13,045 bases of DNA from positions 1-13,045 of the forward strand of contig JAEWBS010000135.1 in assembly GCA_023391005.1 (NCBI GenBank), in the 5' to 3' direction. This document shows positions 1 through 7,920 of the stretch, piece by piece. The translations under genes were made by a program, and so were the position numbers. Within the stretch, counting starts at the first letter, position 1. Each line of letters begins with the position of its first letter. The notes under the pieces were generated by a model, which worked only from the letters and a program-made list of their open reading frames with translations, had not been told where the DNA came from and did not search any database. The stretch comes from Bacillota bacterium (GTDB taxonomy: Bacteria > Bacillota > Clostridia > Oscillospirales > Ruminococcaceae).

Positions 1-11
1 TGCCCACCCGG

Positions 12-40
12 CGGGGGGCGGCCCCGACGCTTTTATTTTA
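12..40 (+). terminator. Possible terminator of a gene upstream of the window
   Basis: A short GC stem (CGGGG at 12-16 pairing with CCCCG at 22-26, 5-nt loop) is followed after four bases by a T-rich run at 31-40. This resembles a weak intrinsic terminator for a plus-strand gene ending before the window. The stem is only 5 bp and the T run is broken by an A, so the call is tentative. Confidence 0.35.
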
Positions 41-139
41 CGCCAATGTATCAAAAATCATTGCCTGTTTTTAACGGTGGATCAGGCCCGATAATTGAGA
101 GACAAGCGCGCAAACTAATCAAAAAAGGAGGGGTTTTTT

Positions 140-445
140 ATGGCGCAAAATTACGAGCCGCAATCCTTGGCGCAAAATACGCTCGATCAAATTCCCACAC
201 CGTCGTCAGATGCCAAAAGCATCACCGCGCTTGTTAAGGAGAGCGGCAAGGTGACGGGCTACCAGCTTTCGGACAACACGGTGCTCGATAAGACGCAGGC
301 CGTCGCGCTGGCGCGGCAGGGCGGTATTAAGGGTGTGGGCATCGCCCACCGGGGTGATACCGAATATCTTAAGACGCTGCCCGACGGCGACGACAGCAAT
401 AATTTGAGTAATTTGTCTTCTGTCTCGCCAGAAAGCAAGGGGTAA
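140..445 (+). CDS. DUF3892 domain protein (small, function unknown)
   Basis: A 101-residue soluble protein with no signal peptide or membrane segment. The first 25 residues are polar and poorly conserved. From about residue 27 it reads like a DUF3892 domain: an ITALVKESGKVTGYQL strand pair, a TVLDKTQAVALARQG helix, IKGVGIAHRGDTEYLKTLPD, and a terminal GDDSNNLSNL motif. The arrangement of an N-terminal strand, a residue-pair loop and a C-terminal DGD.SNNL is what I recall of this family, which has no established biochemical role. The start is fixed by a strong AAGGAGGGG ribosome binding site about 6 nt before the ATG. It stands alone, with a possible terminator before it and a weak hairpin after it. 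Family assignment is by motif memory, so function stays open. Confidence 0.85.
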   Translation: MAQNYEPQSLAQNTLDQIPTPSSDAKSITALVKESGKVTGYQLSDNTVLDKTQAVALARQGGIKGVGIAHRGDTEYLKTLPDGDDSNNLSNLSSVSPESKG

Positions 446-455
446 AAATGATAGG

Positions 456-477
456 GCGGCTGCCGGAAAGTAGCCGC
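456..477 (+). terminator. Weak hairpin after the DUF3892 gene
   Basis: GCGGCT at 456-461 pairs with AGCCGC at 472-477 across a 10-nt loop, 10 nt after the stop codon. The following bases (TCTTGGCTTG) are only weakly T-rich. Position favours a terminator, but the tail is poor. Confidence 0.4.
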
Positions 478-542
478 TCTTGGCTTGTCGGAAAAGGCTG
501 AATCATTAAATTTTTAGTCAAGCTTTTTCATAAACCTTGTTG

Positions 543-660
543 GATTAGCGAGAGCCGCAGCGGGCATCCATGCCGCCCACCGTGATTAGCGAAGCCAAGC
601 AACCGCGAGCGCACATATATGCGCACGGTTCGGGGCAAAGCCCCGTACGTTTTGGTGCTT
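543..660. other. Structured non-coding stretch with nested hairpins
   Basis: No credible gene is seen here. GATTAGCG occurs at 543-550 and again from 584, each followed by similar AGCC-containing sequence, as short direct repeats about 41 bp apart. At 601-630, AACCG pairs with CGGTT around an inner GCGCA/TGCGC stem with a CATATA loop. Directly after it, CGGGGC (631-636) pairs with GCCCCG (640-645) around AAA. Two adjacent perfect-stem hairpins suggest a structured RNA end or a mobile non-coding element. Strand is undetermined. Confidence 0.4.
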
Positions 661-805
661 AGTCAAAAAAGGCGCAGGAGAAGAAAAACGGTCCGGAGGA
701 CTGTTCTTGTCTGGGAGAACCCCCGCAAGGGGGGCTTCCGATACCGCCTAAAGCGACATCCGTGCCCTTAATGTTTAGTTTTGTTCTTGTTGCTTGGGGC
801 AAAAC

Positions 806-1180
806 AATGGGTATGCCGTTCTTAGCGGCCATCATAAAACGGCAACATTTGTTTTGCGCTGGCGCGCAGGAACGGCCCCCGGCGCTCGCATGTCCTACGG
901 AACCTGGGGGCATCCTTCACCCCGTTACAGATGCGAAGCGCCTCGCGGGCGGGACACTGCCCACGCGTGCTCCCTGACCTCCTACGGGGTTTTGAAACGA
1001 CGGGGTTTGAGGGCTTAAAGAATGCGGTTCTTAGGTGCTATATGTACCACATGAAGGTGTTAGTTTCCCACGCATCGTTAGTTTGGTACGCATCCAGACT
1101 TGTTACGTGTGATTATGCGCGCCACCTGTAGGGGGCCTCTTGGGGTCACGGCGGCGCACACCAAGTGTTGCCGTGCGGGA
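806..1180. repeat. Dispersed non-coding element, copy A
   Basis: This stretch matches 7974-8284 in the same orientation. Two blocks are clear. Positions 850-879 match 8025-8054 at 29 of 30 bases. Positions 1008-1179 match 8112-8283 with only scattered differences, several of them transitions. Copy A carries about 70 extra bases in the middle (roughly 881-970) and small indels. Reading frames that are open in one copy are shifted in the other, so it is not a conserved protein gene. It ends in a hairpin with CACGGC at 1147-1152 and GCCGTG at 1170-1175, also present in copy B. No terminal inverted repeats or clear target duplication are visible. Ends are approximate. Confidence 0.75.
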
Positions 1181-1205
1181 ATATATACGTTTGCTACCAC
1201 AGCAT

Positions 1206-1237
1206 AAAACAGTGAGGCATTTTCGCCCCACTGTTTT
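1206..1237 (-). terminator. Bidirectional intrinsic terminator after the response regulator gene
   Basis: AAAACAGTG (1206-1214) pairs with CACTGTTTT (1229-1237), and GGC/GCC extend the stem beyond one mismatch to a 6-nt loop. A T run follows on both strands: TTTTTGTTT on plus and TTTTATG on minus. It lies about 77 nt beyond the stop of the minus-strand operon and can also stop plus-strand transcription coming out of the repeat region. Confidence 0.75.
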
Positions 1238-1313
1238 TGTTTCTTATCGCGCCGTCTTTTAGGCAGCGGCACATCTTAAATTTATTAAAATATCGGCATG
1301 ACCCAAGCCCATA

Positions 1314-2687
1314 TTACTGCTGCTCCAGCTTTCTGCGCAGCGTAAACCGTGTAATACCCAAAAGCGCCGCCGCCTTCGAGTGGTTGTTACCGCTGATCTG
1401 AAGCGCCCGGTCAATGCAGTCGCGCTCAATGCGCTCCAAAAGCTGCGGCAGGCTGATGCCCTCCTCGCCAAAGTCCGGCACGCCGACCGCGCCGTTTTGA
1501 TTCTGACCCAGCTCGGCCTGCGCCTGCCTCTGCGACGGAAACGGCGCTTCGAGAAAAGCCGCCCGATCCAGCAAGGAACCCGTGCAAAACAGCGTGCAGC
1601 GCTCGAGAACGTTTCGCAGCTCGCGCACATTGCCCTTCCAAGAGTATTCGGTCAACTCCTCGGCAAAGCGCGGATCGATGCCCTGAATCTCCTTACCGAA
1701 TTTGCGGTTGAAATGCAGGAGAAAATGGTTGCACAGCGGCAGAATATCTTCCGGGCGCTCGCGCAGCGGCGGTATGGCGATTTGCATGACGTTGAGGCGA
1801 TAGAACAAATCCTCGCGGAACTCCTTACGCGCGATGGCCTGACGCAGGTCACGGTTGGTCGCGGCGATGACCCGCACATTGACCTCAATGTCGTTGAGCC
1901 CGCCGACCCGTTTAAACCGCCGATCCTCCAAAAAGGTCAAAAGCTTTGACTGCATCGCCAGCGGCAGTTCGCCGATCTCGTCTAAAAACACCGTGCCGCC
2001 GTTGGCCAGCTCCAAAAGCCCCTTTTTGGTTTTGGCCGCGCCTGTAAACGCGCCGCGCTCGTAGCCGAACAGCTCGCTTTCCAAGAGATTGTCGGGGATG
2101 GCCCCGCAGTTAATCTTCACCATCGCAAGCTGCCGACGCGCGCTGTTGTGGTGGATGAGGTTGGCCACCACCTCCTTGCCGGTGCCGGTCTCGCCCCGGA
2201 TCAGCACATCGACGTCGCCGTGCGACACAACGCCGATCTGTCGGCGAATGTTCTGTATGGCGACGCTCTCGCCTACCAGCTCATATTTCGGGGTGGAAAT
2301 CAGGCCGAGGTTGCGCTTGGTTTTAAGCTGATCCATGCTGCGGTTGATCATGAGGTCGATGGCGTCAAGGTCAAACGGCTTTAAAATATAATCATACGCG
2401 CCGCGCTTGACCGCCTCCACAGCCTGCGAAACCGAGCCGTAGGCGGTCATCAACACAATTTGAATGTCGTCGTCGATCTTTTTGATCGCCTCGATATAAT
2501 CCATGCCCTGCTGCTCGCCCAAACGGTTATCAAGCAGCACAAAATGCGGCGCGAACCGCTCGACCAGCGGCAGCCCGCTCTCGACACTGTCGGCCGTCTC
2601 CACCTGATGCCCGAGGTCGCTTAAACCCTCACGCAGCGACAGGCGAATCAGATATTCGTCGTCAATAATCAAGATTTTATAAGTCAT
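1314..2687 (-). CDS. Sigma-54-dependent response regulator (NtrC family)
   Basis: A 457-residue DNA-binding response regulator with three domains. The receiver (about 1-120) has the acidic pair D10/D11, the phosphoacceptor D53, T81 and K103. The AAA+ domain (about 138-375) has a Walker A GETGTGKE at 165-172, the sigma-54 contact loop GAFTGA at 212-217, and a Walker B VFLDE at 233-237. A Fis-type helix-turn-helix follows at about 420-455. All key residues are intact, so it should be an active enhancer-binding activator that opens sigma-54 RNA polymerase promoters. The start is the ATG at 2687, because its A, T and G sit in an ATGA overlap with the symporter stop and an AGGAGGAAG site precedes it. 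A longer frame extends upstream only inside the symporter gene. The neighbouring kinase is its likely partner. Target promoters are unknown. Confidence 0.95.
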   Translation of the reverse strand: MTYKILIIDDEYLIRLSLREGLSDLGHQVETADSVESGLPLVERFAPHFVLLDNRLGEQQGMDYIEAIKKIDDDIQIVLMTAYGSVSQAVEAVKRGAYDYILKPFDLDAIDLMINRSMDQLKTKRNLGLISTPKYELVGESVAIQNIRRQIGVVSHGDVDVLIRGETGTGKEVVANLIHHNSARRQLAMVKINCGAIPDNLLESELFGYERGAFTGAAKTKKGLLELANGGTVFLDEIGELPLAMQSKLLTFLEDRRFKRVGGLNDIEVNVRVIAATNRDLRQAIARKEFREDLFYRLNVMQIAIPPLRERPEDILPLCNHFLLHFNRKFGKEIQGIDPRFAEELTEYSWKGNVRELRNVLERCTLFCTGSLLDRAAFLEAPFPSQRQAQAELGQNQNGAVGVPDFGEEGISLPQLLERIERDCIDRALQISGNNHSKAAALLGITRFTLRRKLEQQ

Positions 2688-4165
2688 GGCACTTCCTCCT
2701 GAATGCTGGGCCGACGGTTTCGGCCATAGGTCAGATGCGACACAACCAGAAAGCTGGCCGTCGCCGCCACCGTGCCCGGAAAGGCCGGGTGAAAACTCAG
2801 CTCTCCCGTGAAATACGGCGGATAAAATAACGCCAGACATAAAAGCCCCACGCAAAGGCTGGCCCAGATCCCCTGCCGCGTTGTGCGCCGGTAAAGCAGC
2901 GCACCGTAAAGCGTCGGGAACAGTGTGACGCCGAAAACGCCCCACAAATCGCCGCCGTAGCTCAAAAGGCTTTGCGGTGGGTGGACCGACAGCAGCAGCG
3001 AAACGGTTCCCCCGACAAAAATGCTCGCGCGGGAAAGCGAGAGCAGCGCCGATTCGCCGAGCGGCTTTCGGCGCAGCGTGCCGACAATGTCGTAGCTAAA
3101 CGAGGATGCGATTAACAGCAGCTCGGAATTAGCGGTGGAGATGCAGGCCCCGATGACTGAAAACAGGAAAAAGCCGCTCCAGGGCCCATAGAGCAGGTTG
3201 TTAATCACATGCACAAAAATGCCGTCGGTTTCAGTCACCCCGTCGATGGTCGGGAACATGACCCGCATACCCAGGCCGATGAGCACCAGCGCAAAATAGA
3301 GCATCGCCAAATAAATCAGCGAGCATTGCACCGTTCTTTTAGAGGTTTTCTGATCCTTGGCCGAGATCATGCGGACGATGTACTGTGGGTTGGCGGCAAG
3401 CCCCAGTCCCCAGCCGAAAAACATCGTTCCGCTCATCAGCGGGACAAACTTGCCCTTGCCGAACAGCCGCAGCAGATCGCCTTTGTCGGTGGCGTAGGGC
3501 ATGGCGGGATAGGCCCAGCCGCTGATCTGGGCGGCCTTTTGATGGATGGCCACAATGCCGCCCGCCCGTGGGACGACGATGAGAAACACCATGATCAACC
3601 CCACCGACAGCGCAATGAGGTTAAAGGCATCGGTTTTGGTCACGGTGTGAAATCCGCCGAAGGTCGAATAAAGAATAAACAGGTAAATCAGCAATATTGC
3701 AAAAACATAAGGGATATTAAACAGCGTGGAGGCCACCAACCCAAAGCCGCGTATCTGAATAACGAGATAAAAAACGTACACGACGATCATAATCACCGCG
3801 AACAGCACCTGCAGCGCCTTGGAATCAAAGCGCTTGCGAAAGAACTCCGGCACCGTCAGAATATCGTTTTGATACAGCCGGTCGCTGATAAGCCAGAGCA
3901 GCACCGCACCCGCGAACCATGGAATTACCGAATAGAGCAGCACCGCGTAGCCGCTTTCAAACACGCTGCCCGTAACGCCCAGAATCGTGGCGGCCGACAC
4001 CCAGGTGCCGCAAAAGGTGAACACGCAGCTGCTCAAAGAAAGCTGCCGCCCGCCCAGATAAAACTGCTCCTTCGTGTTGCCCTTTCTGAAGCTGTTTTTC
4101 CCAATCGCGAGCAAAATAGCAGAATAAATGCAAAAGTAAATCAGATAAATAACGGTTTTGTTCAT
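2684..4165 (-). CDS. Sodium:solute symporter (SSS/SLC5 family)
   Basis: A 493-residue integral membrane protein with roughly 12-13 hydrophobic segments, the usual size for the SSS family. Family motifs are visible: GGFHTVTKTDAF at 170-181 (the GG..AV..TD segment), GLGLAANPQYIVR at 253-265, and ISTANSELL at 342-350, where S343/T344 match the sodium-ligand serine/threonine pair of PutP-like carriers. The family couples sodium entry to uptake of a small solute such as an amino acid, carboxylate or sugar; I cannot name the substrate. The gene overlaps the kinase stop by ATGA at its start and the regulator start by ATGA at its end, so all three are probably translationally coupled. Lying between sensor and regulator, it may supply the inducer or act as co-sensor, as with the kinase-fused SSS domain of CbrA; that role is inference. 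Confidence 0.92.
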   Translation of the reverse strand: MNKTVIYLIYFCIYSAILLAIGKNSFRKGNTKEQFYLGGRQLSLSSCVFTFCGTWVSAATILGVTGSVFESGYAVLLYSVIPWFAGAVLLWLISDRLYQNDILTVPEFFRKRFDSKALQVLFAVIMIVVYVFYLVIQIRGFGLVASTLFNIPYVFAILLIYLFILYSTFGGFHTVTKTDAFNLIALSVGLIMVFLIVVPRAGGIVAIHQKAAQISGWAYPAMPYATDKGDLLRLFGKGKFVPLMSGTMFFGWGLGLAANPQYIVRMISAKDQKTSKRTVQCSLIYLAMLYFALVLIGLGMRVMFPTIDGVTETDGIFVHVINNLLYGPWSGFFLFSVIGACISTANSELLLIASSFSYDIVGTLRRKPLGESALLSLSRASIFVGGTVSLLLSVHPPQSLLSYGGDLWGVFGVTLFPTLYGALLYRRTTRQGIWASLCVGLLCLALFYPPYFTGELSFHPAFPGTVAATASFLVVSHLTYGRNRRPSIQEEVP

Positions 4166-5841
4166 CCTGCGGCCTCCTGCATTTCAAAGGTGATCGTGAT
4201 GGTTGTCCCCTCGCCCCACGCGCTCTCAATGTCGAAGCTGCCGCCGTTTTGCCGCAGCAATCGCCGGACGATTGAAAGCCCGAGGCCACCGCGCCCCTCC
4301 GACGCGTCCACCCGCCCGAAGGAGAGCGCGCTTCTGAGCGCCTGCTCGGTCATGCCCACGCCGTTGTCCGCAACGGTGAGCACCACGCCGTTGTCCAACC
4401 GCCGGGCCGAGACAGCGACGTCGCCGCCATCCCCCACGGCGCGAAAGCTGTTGTTGACCAGATTGATCAACACCTGCTTAATCTGGCCCTCATCGGCGTA
4501 AAGCATCAGATCGGGCTCGGCAAAAAAGCGCAGCGCAATACGGCTGTTCTCGGCCACCTTCGTATAAAGCAGCGCCGTTTCGTCAAAAAGCTTGCCGACC
4601 GGGAACAACGCCTTATGGCTCGCGCGCTCCCGCGCGAGGTTTAAGAGGTTCTCAATCAACAGGTTAATGCGGTCGACCTCTCCGACCATACCGGCGCAAA
4701 GGCCGCGCTCGTTGTCGCCCTCAAGCCGCTTTGAAATGACCTGTATGCCCGCGCGTATCCCCGCGAGCGGGTTGCGTATCTCGTGCGCGAGGTCGGCCGC
4801 CACCTTGCCCATATAGGCGAGCTTTTCGCTCTCGCCGAACTTTTCTTCCATCATCTTTTTATAGGTAATGTCGTCAATCGTGCACAGGGCGCCCCACACA
4901 AAGCCGTTGGCGTCGGTTAAACGCCAGACGCCGATCTCAAGGTCGAAGGCACGTCCGCTCGGGTCCTGTGCGCGGATCGGGTCGATGACCGGACGGCTGC
5001 TCGCGATCAGCCTGCGCAGCGTTTCTAAAAGCGCCTCGCCGCCGCAGGCAAGGCCGTCCGCCGAGAGCATGGCTGCCGCCTTGGAGTTGATGCAAAGCTG
5101 CTCGCCCTGCGCGTTGTAAGCGACGACGCCGAGCGGCAGATTTTCGACAATCGCCTCGTTGAGTATTTTAACCCGCACAATTTCGTCGGTGTAGCCGCGG
5201 ATGTCCGACAGCATGCTTTCAAACGCGATGGCCAGCCGCCCAATCTCGTCGCGGCGCTGGCGGTAATCGTCGGCAAGGTGCCGCCCCGCCGTCAACGCCG
5301 GATCGCGGCTGATGCGCGCGCACGCCTCGCTCAAGCGCCGGATCGGGTCAGAGATGTTATAGGCAATGAAGATACCGGCCTGCACCGTGATGATCAGCAG
5401 CGCGATGGTCGCGATGATCATATAGCGCTGGTTCTCGATCAGATCGTCATAAAAGACCGCGCGGTCAAGGATGTAGCACAGCGTCCAGCGGTAGCGGTTG
5501 TCCGCGCGCGAAAGCAGCACCCATTCCTCCCGCATCGCCGAGCGGTCGCGGCCTTCTAAGAGCGCGACGCCCTGCTCGTCATAGATAAAAAAGCCCTTGT
5601 CGGCACGGGCGGCGCAGGTGCTCAAAATCGACTCGCGGCTCGAGGCGATGCCATAGTGCTCAATTTCACTCGTGACGCTCTCAAGCAGCAGGCGCGCGTT
5701 GAGATACTCCCGCTCAAACTGCGCGCGGTAGCCGTTGTAAAACAGAATGCCACCAAAGGTGCCGGTAAATAAAAAGCTGATGATCACAAAGGGGATCAGA
5801 ATCTTGTTTTCAATATCGAGCCTGATTTTAAAATGCTTCAT
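4162..5841 (-). CDS. Membrane sensor histidine kinase with HAMP and PAS domains
   Basis: A 559-residue kinase. Transmembrane segments at about 15-36 and 140-162 enclose a ~100-residue extracytoplasmic sensor domain. They are followed by a HAMP linker (about 162-215), a PAS-like domain (about 225-330), HisKA with HEIRNPL and phospho-accepting H353, and an HATPase domain with the N box around N460-N464, ADNGVGM at 491-497 and the glycine-rich GRGGLGLS at 516-523. All catalytic motifs are intact. The frame continues to a TTG at 5862, but the ATG at 5841 is preferred because GAAGGAGAGG lies just before it, inside the longer version. It follows the AbrB-family gene by 64 nt and overlaps the symporter start by ATGA. 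It should phosphorylate the regulator two genes downstream. The signal is unknown. Confidence 0.93.
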   Translation of the reverse strand: MKHFKIRLDIENKILIPFVIISFLFTGTFGGILFYNGYRAQFEREYLNARLLLESVTSEIEHYGIASSRESILSTCAARADKGFFIYDEQGVALLEGRDRSAMREEWVLLSRADNRYRWTLCYILDRAVFYDDLIENQRYMIIATIALLIITVQAGIFIAYNISDPIRRLSEACARISRDPALTAGRHLADDYRQRRDEIGRLAIAFESMLSDIRGYTDEIVRVKILNEAIVENLPLGVVAYNAQGEQLCINSKAAAMLSADGLACGGEALLETLRRLIASSRPVIDPIRAQDPSGRAFDLEIGVWRLTDANGFVWGALCTIDDITYKKMMEEKFGESEKLAYMGKVAADLAHEIRNPLAGIRAGIQVISKRLEGDNERGLCAGMVGEVDRINLLIENLLNLARERASHKALFPVGKLFDETALLYTKVAENSRIALRFFAEPDLMLYADEGQIKQVLINLVNNSFRAVGDGGDVAVSARRLDNGVVLTVADNGVGMTEQALRSALSFGRVDASEGRGGLGLSIVRRLLRQNGGSFDIESAWGEGTTITITFEMQEAAG

Positions 5842-5905
5842 CGATGCCTCTCCTTCGGCCAAGCCGGCCGGAAATGCCGTTGCTGCATGAGAACGGACCC
5901 ACCGC

Positions 5906-6991
5906 TCATCCGATAAGGACGAGCAGCAGGCGGATAAGCTGCGGGAAAAGGAGCATCACGCCCACAAAGCGGCAGACCTGAAGCACGATCAGATCGGGGC
6001 TGTTCACGCCCAGATCGGCCGAGATAAGCGCCATCTCGGTCGCGCCTGCCGGAGAGACGCTGAGCATCGCCTCCACTCGGGGGATTTTAAAGCAGCGGTG
6101 CAGCAACCAGCCCATAAAGACACAGTTGGCAAAATAGCCTACAATCAGAATAACGGCGGGCAAAATCAGATAGCGCATCTCAAGCAGGTCGCCGGACGTC
6201 ATCTGGCTGCCGATGCAGCAGCCCGAGAGCACCTGCGCCACCCGTCGGCACCACAGCGGCAGATAGGTGTCGCGATAAAGCATTTTGAGCGCCGTTGTGA
6301 CCAGCATCGAAAAAACCAGCGCGCCCGCCGGGACGCCGAGCCCTTTGCCCAGCAGCCCGCCCGCGGTGGCGGCAAGCAGCGTCACGGCCAGCGCCAGCGC
6401 CGCCACCTTGCATACCGGCTTTGGGGCCTCAGGCTGCGGCGGCGGGGTGGTTTCGGCTTGCGATGCGGGCGAAGCCGCGTCGTTCTGCCCGCGCTTACCG
6501 ACCATGCGGTCCACCGCGACGATCAAAAGCGGCAGCGCCCCAATGCCGAACACCAGCCGCACAAATTGCAGCACCGCGACCTTGCCCGCGTCGGCCCCCA
6601 TATCCATCGCGATCAGCGGCGTGTCGCTGACGCCGCCCGGCATCGCGCAGAGCAGCGCGGTCAACAGATCAAGCGGCGAGAGCATATAGATGAGCAGCCC
6701 CGAAAGCACGTTAAGAATAAAAAAGCCGGCCATTAGCATCACATAAGGGCCGATGATGCGCGGCAGATGCAGCAGATCTTGCTTTTTAATACCCGAGCCG
6801 ATATAAGCGCCGGTGATAATCTGCGCCGCGATCTTGGCCGACGTCGGCATCAGCGCGTACGGCGTCGCGACGCTGAGCGTCGACACGGCAAAAATAGCAC
6901 CCACAAGCATGCCTGCGGGTACTTTAAGTCTGAAAAATATAAATCCGCCCAGTGTGCCAACCAAGAGCGTCAACAACAGCCTGATGGTCAA
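5906..6991 (-). CDS. AbrB-family membrane protein (putative transporter)
   Basis: A 361-residue polytopic membrane protein of the family often called 'AbrB' or 'ammonia monooxygenase regulator'; it is not the Bacillus transition-state regulator AbrB. An internal duplication is plain: GGFIFFRLKVPAGMLVG (15-31) mirrors GGLLGKGLGVPAGALVF (211-227), and PGGVSDTPLIAMDMG (118-132) mirrors PAGATEMALISADLG (314-328), each followed by a V..LQ..R segment. A polar proline-rich linker (about 165-192) separates the halves. The frame is open from a TTG at 7021. I chose the TTG at 6991 because GGGAGGCGAGG precedes it at suitable distance and the candidate promoter places transcription start near 7027. It is probably the first gene of the operon with the two-component system. 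Substrate unknown; carboxylate or amine export has been suggested for relatives but is unproven. Confidence 0.85.
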   Translation of the reverse strand: MTIRLLLTLLVGTLGGFIFFRLKVPAGMLVGAIFAVSTLSVATPYALMPTSAKIAAQIITGAYIGSGIKKQDLLHLPRIIGPYVMLMAGFFILNVLSGLLIYMLSPLDLLTALLCAMPGGVSDTPLIAMDMGADAGKVAVLQFVRLVFGIGALPLLIVAVDRMVGKRGQNDAASPASQAETTPPPQPEAPKPVCKVAALALAVTLLAATAGGLLGKGLGVPAGALVFSMLVTTALKMLYRDTYLPLWCRRVAQVLSGCCIGSQMTSGDLLEMRYLILPAVILIVGYFANCVFMGWLLHRCFKIPRVEAMLSVSPAGATEMALISADLGVNSPDLIVLQVCRFVGVMLLFPQLIRLLLVLIG

Positions 6992-7033
6992 AACAACCTC
7001 GCCTCCCGATGCGCAGAACAAATTCTCCCTTTT

Positions 7034-7062
7034 ATATTACCCTACTTTTGTTCAATACGCAA
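7034..7062 (-). promoter_or_regulatory. Candidate promoter of the AbrB-kinase-symporter-regulator operon
   Basis: On the minus strand, TTGCGT (7062-7057) and TAATAT (7039-7034) are separated by exactly 17 nt. Transcription would begin near 7027, giving a leader of about 35 nt before the TTG at 6991. The hexamers are imperfect matches to the sigma-70 consensus, so readthrough from the metal-transport operon remains possible. Confidence 0.45.
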
Positions 7063-7074
7063 CGGATAACCACA

Positions 7075-7899
7075 CTATTTGCCGCGTTTGAGCGCCATGC
7101 CGGACAATGTAAAGACGACAAACACCATCAGATTGGCGATAACGACGCTTGCTCCCGCCGGTGTGTTAAACACAAACGATACCATAATCCCGGCGCAAAA
7201 GCAGAGCACCGACAGCACCGCCGCGCAGATGACCACCCCTTTAAAGCTGAAGAACAGCCGCATGGCCGACAGCGCCGGGAAAATAACAAGGCTCGAAATA
7301 AGCAGCGCGCCCATCATGCGCATGCCGACCACCACCGTCACAGCGGTGAGCATGGCCAACAGCGTATTATAAGCCCCGACCCGCACGCCGGTGGCCCGCC
7401 CGAACGCCTCGTCAAAGGTGACGGCGAAGATGCGGTGGTAGCAAAAAACATAAAGCGACAGCACAACCGCCGACAGCACGGCGGCAAAGACCACGTCGTT
7501 TTTGCTCATGGCCAGCACACTGCCGAACAGATAGCCGTGGATATCGGCGTTGATGCCCGAAGAAAGCGAAGCTGCCATAACCCCGACCGCCAGCGACGAG
7601 GAGGAGATCATCGCGATGGCGGCGTCGCCGCGCATCGAGCCCTCGGCGCCGATGCGCAGCAGTAAAAACGCCGAGAGCATCACAACCGGCACGGCCACAG
7701 CCAGCGGCGCAACGTTGAGCGCCATTGCAATGGCCACCGCGCCAAAGCCGACGTGAGAAAGCCCGTCACCGATCATTGAATAGCGCTTGAGCACGAGGCT
7801 GACGCCCAGCAGCGCCAGACATAACGACACTAAAATGCCTACCATCATCGCGCGCGCCATAAAGCCGTAAGAAAACATGGTTATAATCAGGTCAAGCAT
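7075..7899 (-). CDS. znuB: ZnuB-like metal ABC transporter permease
   Basis: A 274-residue permease of the ABC-3 family (zinc/manganese/iron uptake), with about eight hydrophobic segments. Typical family features are RYSMIGDGLSHVGFGAVA (39-56) near the N-terminus and the VGMRMMGALLISSLVIFPA stretch around residue 191-209, the region that usually contacts the ATPase. Length is normal. The ATG at 7899 has a clear AAGGAGT site (7912-7906). It works with the ATPase encoded upstream at 8487-9203, but unlike usual znuCB pairs the two genes are 587 bp apart, with CRISPR-like repeats and a dispersed element between. One repeat ends 9 nt upstream of its ribosome binding site. Metal choice (zinc versus manganese) cannot be read from the permease; the Fur/Zur gene in the same operon favours zinc. 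Confidence 0.9.
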   Translation of the reverse strand: MLDLIITMFSYGFMARAMMVGILVSLCLALLGVSLVLKRYSMIGDGLSHVGFGAVAIAMALNVAPLAVAVPVVMLSAFLLLRIGAEGSMRGDAAIAMISSSSLAVGVMAASLSSGINADIHGYLFGSVLAMSKNDVVFAAVLSAVVLSLYVFCYHRIFAVTFDEAFGRATGVRVGAYNTLLAMLTAVTVVVGMRMMGALLISSLVIFPALSAMRLFFSFKGVVICAAVLSVLCFCAGIMVSFVFNTPAGASVVIANLMVFVVFTLSGMALKRGK

Positions 7900-7920
7900 T
7901 TAGTGACTCCTTTATTCTTT

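Noticed and set aside
659..913. Minus-strand open frame of 84 codons
   Set aside because: Low-complexity product with no ribosome binding site, lying partly in repeat copy A and not open in copy B.
2686..2700. TGGCAC reminiscent of a sigma-54 -24 box
   Set aside because: It lies within coding sequence at the symporter/regulator overlap and lacks the TTGC -12 element.
3209..4501. Long plus-strand open frame of 430 codons
   Set aside because: It lies antisense to the symporter and kinase genes, is rich in His/Gln/Arg as antisense frames of GC-rich membrane genes are, and matches no family.
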